The notes below the pieces were generated by a model. The model was not told the origin of the DNA. It did no database searches and saw only the letters and a program-made list of their open reading frames with translations. A program made the translations under genes and the position numbers. Source: Gorsachius magnificus (lineage: Eukaryota; Chordata; Aves; Pelecaniformes; Ardeidae). From it: 64,000 nucleotides of DNA. Each line of letters starts with the position of its first letter. Within the stretch, counting starts at the first letter, position 1. Below, piece by piece: positions 62,301 through 64,000 of this stretch. The DNA lies in contig CM067084.1 in assembly GCA_034008185.1 (NCBI GenBank), forward strand, positions 17,946,885-18,010,884. Reading direction: 5' to 3'.

Positions 62301-62749
62301 ACAATTGACTTTGAATGCCCCACTAGCTAAACTGCTGCCAACACTGTTAAACCCTTCCGAGTTCAAGCCACTTTTGCGTGAAATAAACTCACATGTCTCT
62401 GGATAAAAGACACAAATTATTCCCTAAACCAGCTAATTAGTTTTCAGATGAATTATACAAGTTTTGCTGAACTAACAGAAGAGCCTAGTTTGTTTTTCTT
62501 TGGTTTAACAAATTCTGACTCTTGCTACTGCTCCCACTGCACACTGGTGAATGGTGTTCGGTTTCTTACCGTTAATTCGTTTATACAGAGTGCTGAAACT
62601 GGAGCCCTGTGACCTCGAAGCTGTGTTAGAAAAGAGAGTTTATTCAAATCCCAGATGATGCAGGTGCGATCCCGTGATCCACTCACAATTATGTGGTAAG
62701 CTAGAGATGCTGTTAAGCATGTGACAGTATCAGTATGACCCAGCAATGC
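56266..62749 (-). CDS. WDFY3: WDFY3 (ALFY) C-terminal part, seven terminal coding exons
   Basis: WDFY3 is a very large (about 3500 residues) BEACH-WD40-FYVE scaffold. It binds PI3P and autophagy factors to drive selective autophagy of protein aggregates. Only the last 406 codons lie here, in exons 62749-62570, 61497-61315, 60417-60321, 59260-58931, 57867-57756, 57417-57220 and 56386-56266. All join in frame through GT-AG introns. WD40 repeats come first, then a serine- and acid-rich linker, a last WD-like repeat, and a FYVE finger with RRHHCRNCG and paired cysteines (CSGC, CRNC, CQKC, CQNC). The protein ends GSEEGPRN before TGA at 56268-56266. No lesion is seen. Exons for the N-terminal bulk, including BEACH, are outside the window. 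Confidence 0.96.
57220..57417 (-). CDS. WDFY3: WDFY3 exon: last WD strand and start of FYVE finger
   Basis: The 198 bases encode DHSRILIGDGRGRVFSWSVS and then the FYVE entry WVKDEGGDSCSGC with the RRHHCRNCG signature that binds PI3P. Acceptor TTTCTTGCAG and donor CAGAA|GTAAGT are clear. Confidence 0.96.
57756..57867 (-). CDS. WDFY3: WDFY3 exon: final WD-like repeat, first half
   Basis: The 112 bases encode YRWERQLVFRSKLTMHTAFD and RKDNAHPAEITALGIS. Acceptor TTTCTAG and donor TCTAA|GTGAGT give phases 1 in and 2 out, matching its neighbours. Confidence 0.95.
58275..58740 (+). mobile_element. Old class III ERV LTR in WDFY3 intron
   Basis: The segment begins TGTGTTTTGGGTACGTGGC and carries blocks shared with the LTRs at 1-522 and 8180-8770: GGCTGCTGTTCAGCAGTACT, then GGACAGCTGACTCAAACTGA and CATCATGCTCAGC. 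The 3' TTAAACCAC...CA end is not found, so it is truncated or decayed. It lies in the 57868-58930 intron, antisense to WDFY3. Confidence 0.75.
58931..59260 (-). CDS. WDFY3: WDFY3 exon: Ser/Asp-rich linker
   Basis: The 330 bases encode the low-complexity linker (EEDSSDSEADD, QPSSTSHRPRSSSNR), then SLDEKDGFIFVNYSEGQ and the HPHPSYAEARHYSKLKPG segment leading into the last repeat. The stretch around residues QDMKLQESQ diverges most from the human protein as I recall it. It is bounded by AATCCAG and CCAG|GTAAAA. Confidence 0.94.
60321..60417 (-). CDS. WDFY3: WDFY3 exon: end of WD blade and acidic linker
   Basis: The 97 bases encode FWRMEFLQVPETPAPEPVEM and LEMQEDCQEAQI, finishing a blade and starting the acidic linker. 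It enters in phase 0 and leaves in phase 1 (donor AATAG|GTATGT). Confidence 0.94.
61315..61497 (-). CDS. WDFY3: WDFY3 exon: WD40 repeats
   Basis: This phase 0-0 exon of 61 codons encodes GDIVSCAGTYIHVWSINGSP and ends NVIVTGHSDGVVR. Acceptor GTCTTTGCAG and donor CGG|GTAAGT bound it. It carries parts of two propeller blades. Confidence 0.95.
62570..62749 (-). CDS. WDFY3: WDFY3 exon: WD40 repeat
   Basis: This phase 0-0 exon of 60 codons has acceptor TTTTGCAG and donor ACG|GTAAGA. It encodes LLGHTDTVTCLTASLAYHII followed by a canonical SGSRDRTCIIWDL WD40 terminus. The next blade (LRGHRAPVSALCINELT) begins within it. Confidence 0.95.
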
Positions 62750-64000
62750 CTGCAAAACAAAATTCAGGGGGAACAAGCTGCAATCAGAAGCGAGCACAAA
62801 AATGAGCACATTAAACCCACTTATCTGAAAAGATTCAGATAATGTAAACACAAATATACTATCACAAAATGCAACTAACCGACAAGTATTCAGTTGGCAA
62901 CTATTTTAATAATTGAAAATTATAGGAGTAATATTTTTTCCATTTAAAAAGTACTCTCACAAAACCAAATTTCAAGGGTCTAATGTTATATAGTCTTTTA
63001 CTGAAAAAAACCCCCAAATAAATTTCCAACCCATTCTGCATCCTCCATCTGCATCAGTAGCCTATTTATAGGGTCAGTATGTGTTCCAGGCTGCACCTGA
63101 AATTACATTCTGAAAACAGAAATTCTTTGTAATCATAAAATGGCTCCTGTATCAACTTCTGTTAATGTTCAAGAAAAGATAAAAGAGACAAGAACGAGCT
63201 GTAACCAAAAAAGGCAAAGTCAATTGGAAGGAGGAGAAAATTAAAGGCATCTACTTGTATTAGACCCTGCTTTTACATTTTAGGCTTAACCTAACCATTG
63301 GAACAGGAGTCTGGAATACAGTCAGATGATTGAAGCTTACTCAGTTACAAATCATTGGCTAAAGTACAGTAAATGGCCTTCAATATGCTGCCCTGGAATT
63401 CAAGATACAGTGTTTTATCTTGCACTGTTCTTACACAGCTTTGGACAATTGTTGGAGACTGCCCAAGGGATGTTACTAAATAATTCTCTAAATTTCTTAA
63501 GTTTGAGTGGAAGCTTTCTCCTGGAATAAGTCCTGCTATTAAGATGCTAATAGAAACAGTAACACTTAACAACCTAGCTACTTACAACGACACACAGCTT
63601 CTAGAATTTTTTGAGGTCATTGCAGGGAGTACGTGTGTTGTGTTTGTAGGTGGGTTTGTGTGTGGTTTTGGTTGGTGTTTTTTTTTTTTTTTTTAGTAAA
63701 CTCACAAGACTTACTTCACACTTAGCTGCAACTGACTTTAAAGCACAGGTGCTCATGTTAGATTAAAAGTTGATGTTTCGAATTAACAAAGAAAGAAAAA
63801 CTTAAGGTGATCCTGAACAAGTATACTCTGCTCCACAAACATCACTCCCAGAAAGAGCAAAGTTATGCACTGAAGTGTAACTTAAATTTACACATTTTAA
63901 AAGAAAAAAAGTAATGAAAAATTGAAAAGGGAAAATGAACCTTGAAGACATCCTTCATCGCCCTCCCTGACACAGTTTTCAGATGGGTGTATTTTACATA
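62750..64000 (-). other. WDFY3 intron
   Basis: No further WDFY3 exon is recognisable upstream of 62749, so this should be intron. A GT-rich stretch and poly(T) lie at 63630-63694. No other feature is seen. Confidence 0.6.

Noticed and set aside
63345..63572. Possible additional upstream WDFY3 exon
   Set aside because: The translation does not match the WDFY3 segment expected before the 62749 exon, and no suitable acceptor/donor pair was seen.

Overview
This window is nuclear DNA from a bird. Spliced vertebrate genes with GT-AG introns, 5'-truncated CR1 LINEs ending in the ATTCTATGATTCTAT-type tail, and solo LTRs of the avian class III (ERVL-like) kind all point that way, as does the low repeat load with CpG-rich islands. 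Nothing prokaryotic is present, and I see no tRNA, rRNA or CRISPR array. The species cannot be named from this sequence.

Two protein-coding genes are recognised with confidence, and they converge tail to tail. PPM1K (+ strand, coding exons 32561-42994, six coding exons, 372 codons plus stop) is complete. It encodes the mitochondrial-matrix PP2C-family phosphatase that dephosphorylates the branched-chain alpha-ketoacid dehydrogenase E1-alpha subunit. A CpG island at about 28.7-29.95 kb is its likely promoter and non-coding first exon. WDFY3/ALFY (- strand, 62749 down to 56266, seven terminal coding exons, 406 codons plus stop) is only the C-terminal end: WD40 repeats and the FYVE zinc finger. 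A long 3' UTR follows, reaching a poly(A) signal near 52632. The rest of WDFY3 lies beyond 64000. The two products do not act together in any pathway I know of; their link here is physical adjacency.

Layout. 1-1350: 5' LTR, tRNA-Lys-type primer binding site and an unexplained 192-codon leader ORF of a class III ERV. 2.69-4.70 kb: CR1 fragments, including a 1.6 kb CR1 reverse-transcriptase remnant. 4.7-10.3 kb: gene-poor, with one solo LTR bounded by a perfect 5-bp target-site duplication. 10.35-12.1 kb: a CR1 copy split by about 450 bp of other sequence, running into an orphan CpG island at 12.05-12.75 kb that carries two perfect NRF1 palindromes. 12.8-28.5 kb: no recognisable gene; it holds a class I ERV pol fragment (19.85-20.40 kb), an internally deleted LTR (24.93-25.13 kb) and one copy of a dispersed unknown repeat. 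28.7-43 kb: PPM1K. 43-52.6 kb: PPM1K 3' UTR candidate and intergenic sequence. 52.6-64 kb: the end of WDFY3, with an old LTR in one intron.

I found no clearly new biological system. The best leads are the ERV leader ORF (588-1166), the orphan NRF1-bearing CpG island (12.05-12.75 kb) and the PPM1K-WDFY3 junction, which differs from the human gene order as I know it.
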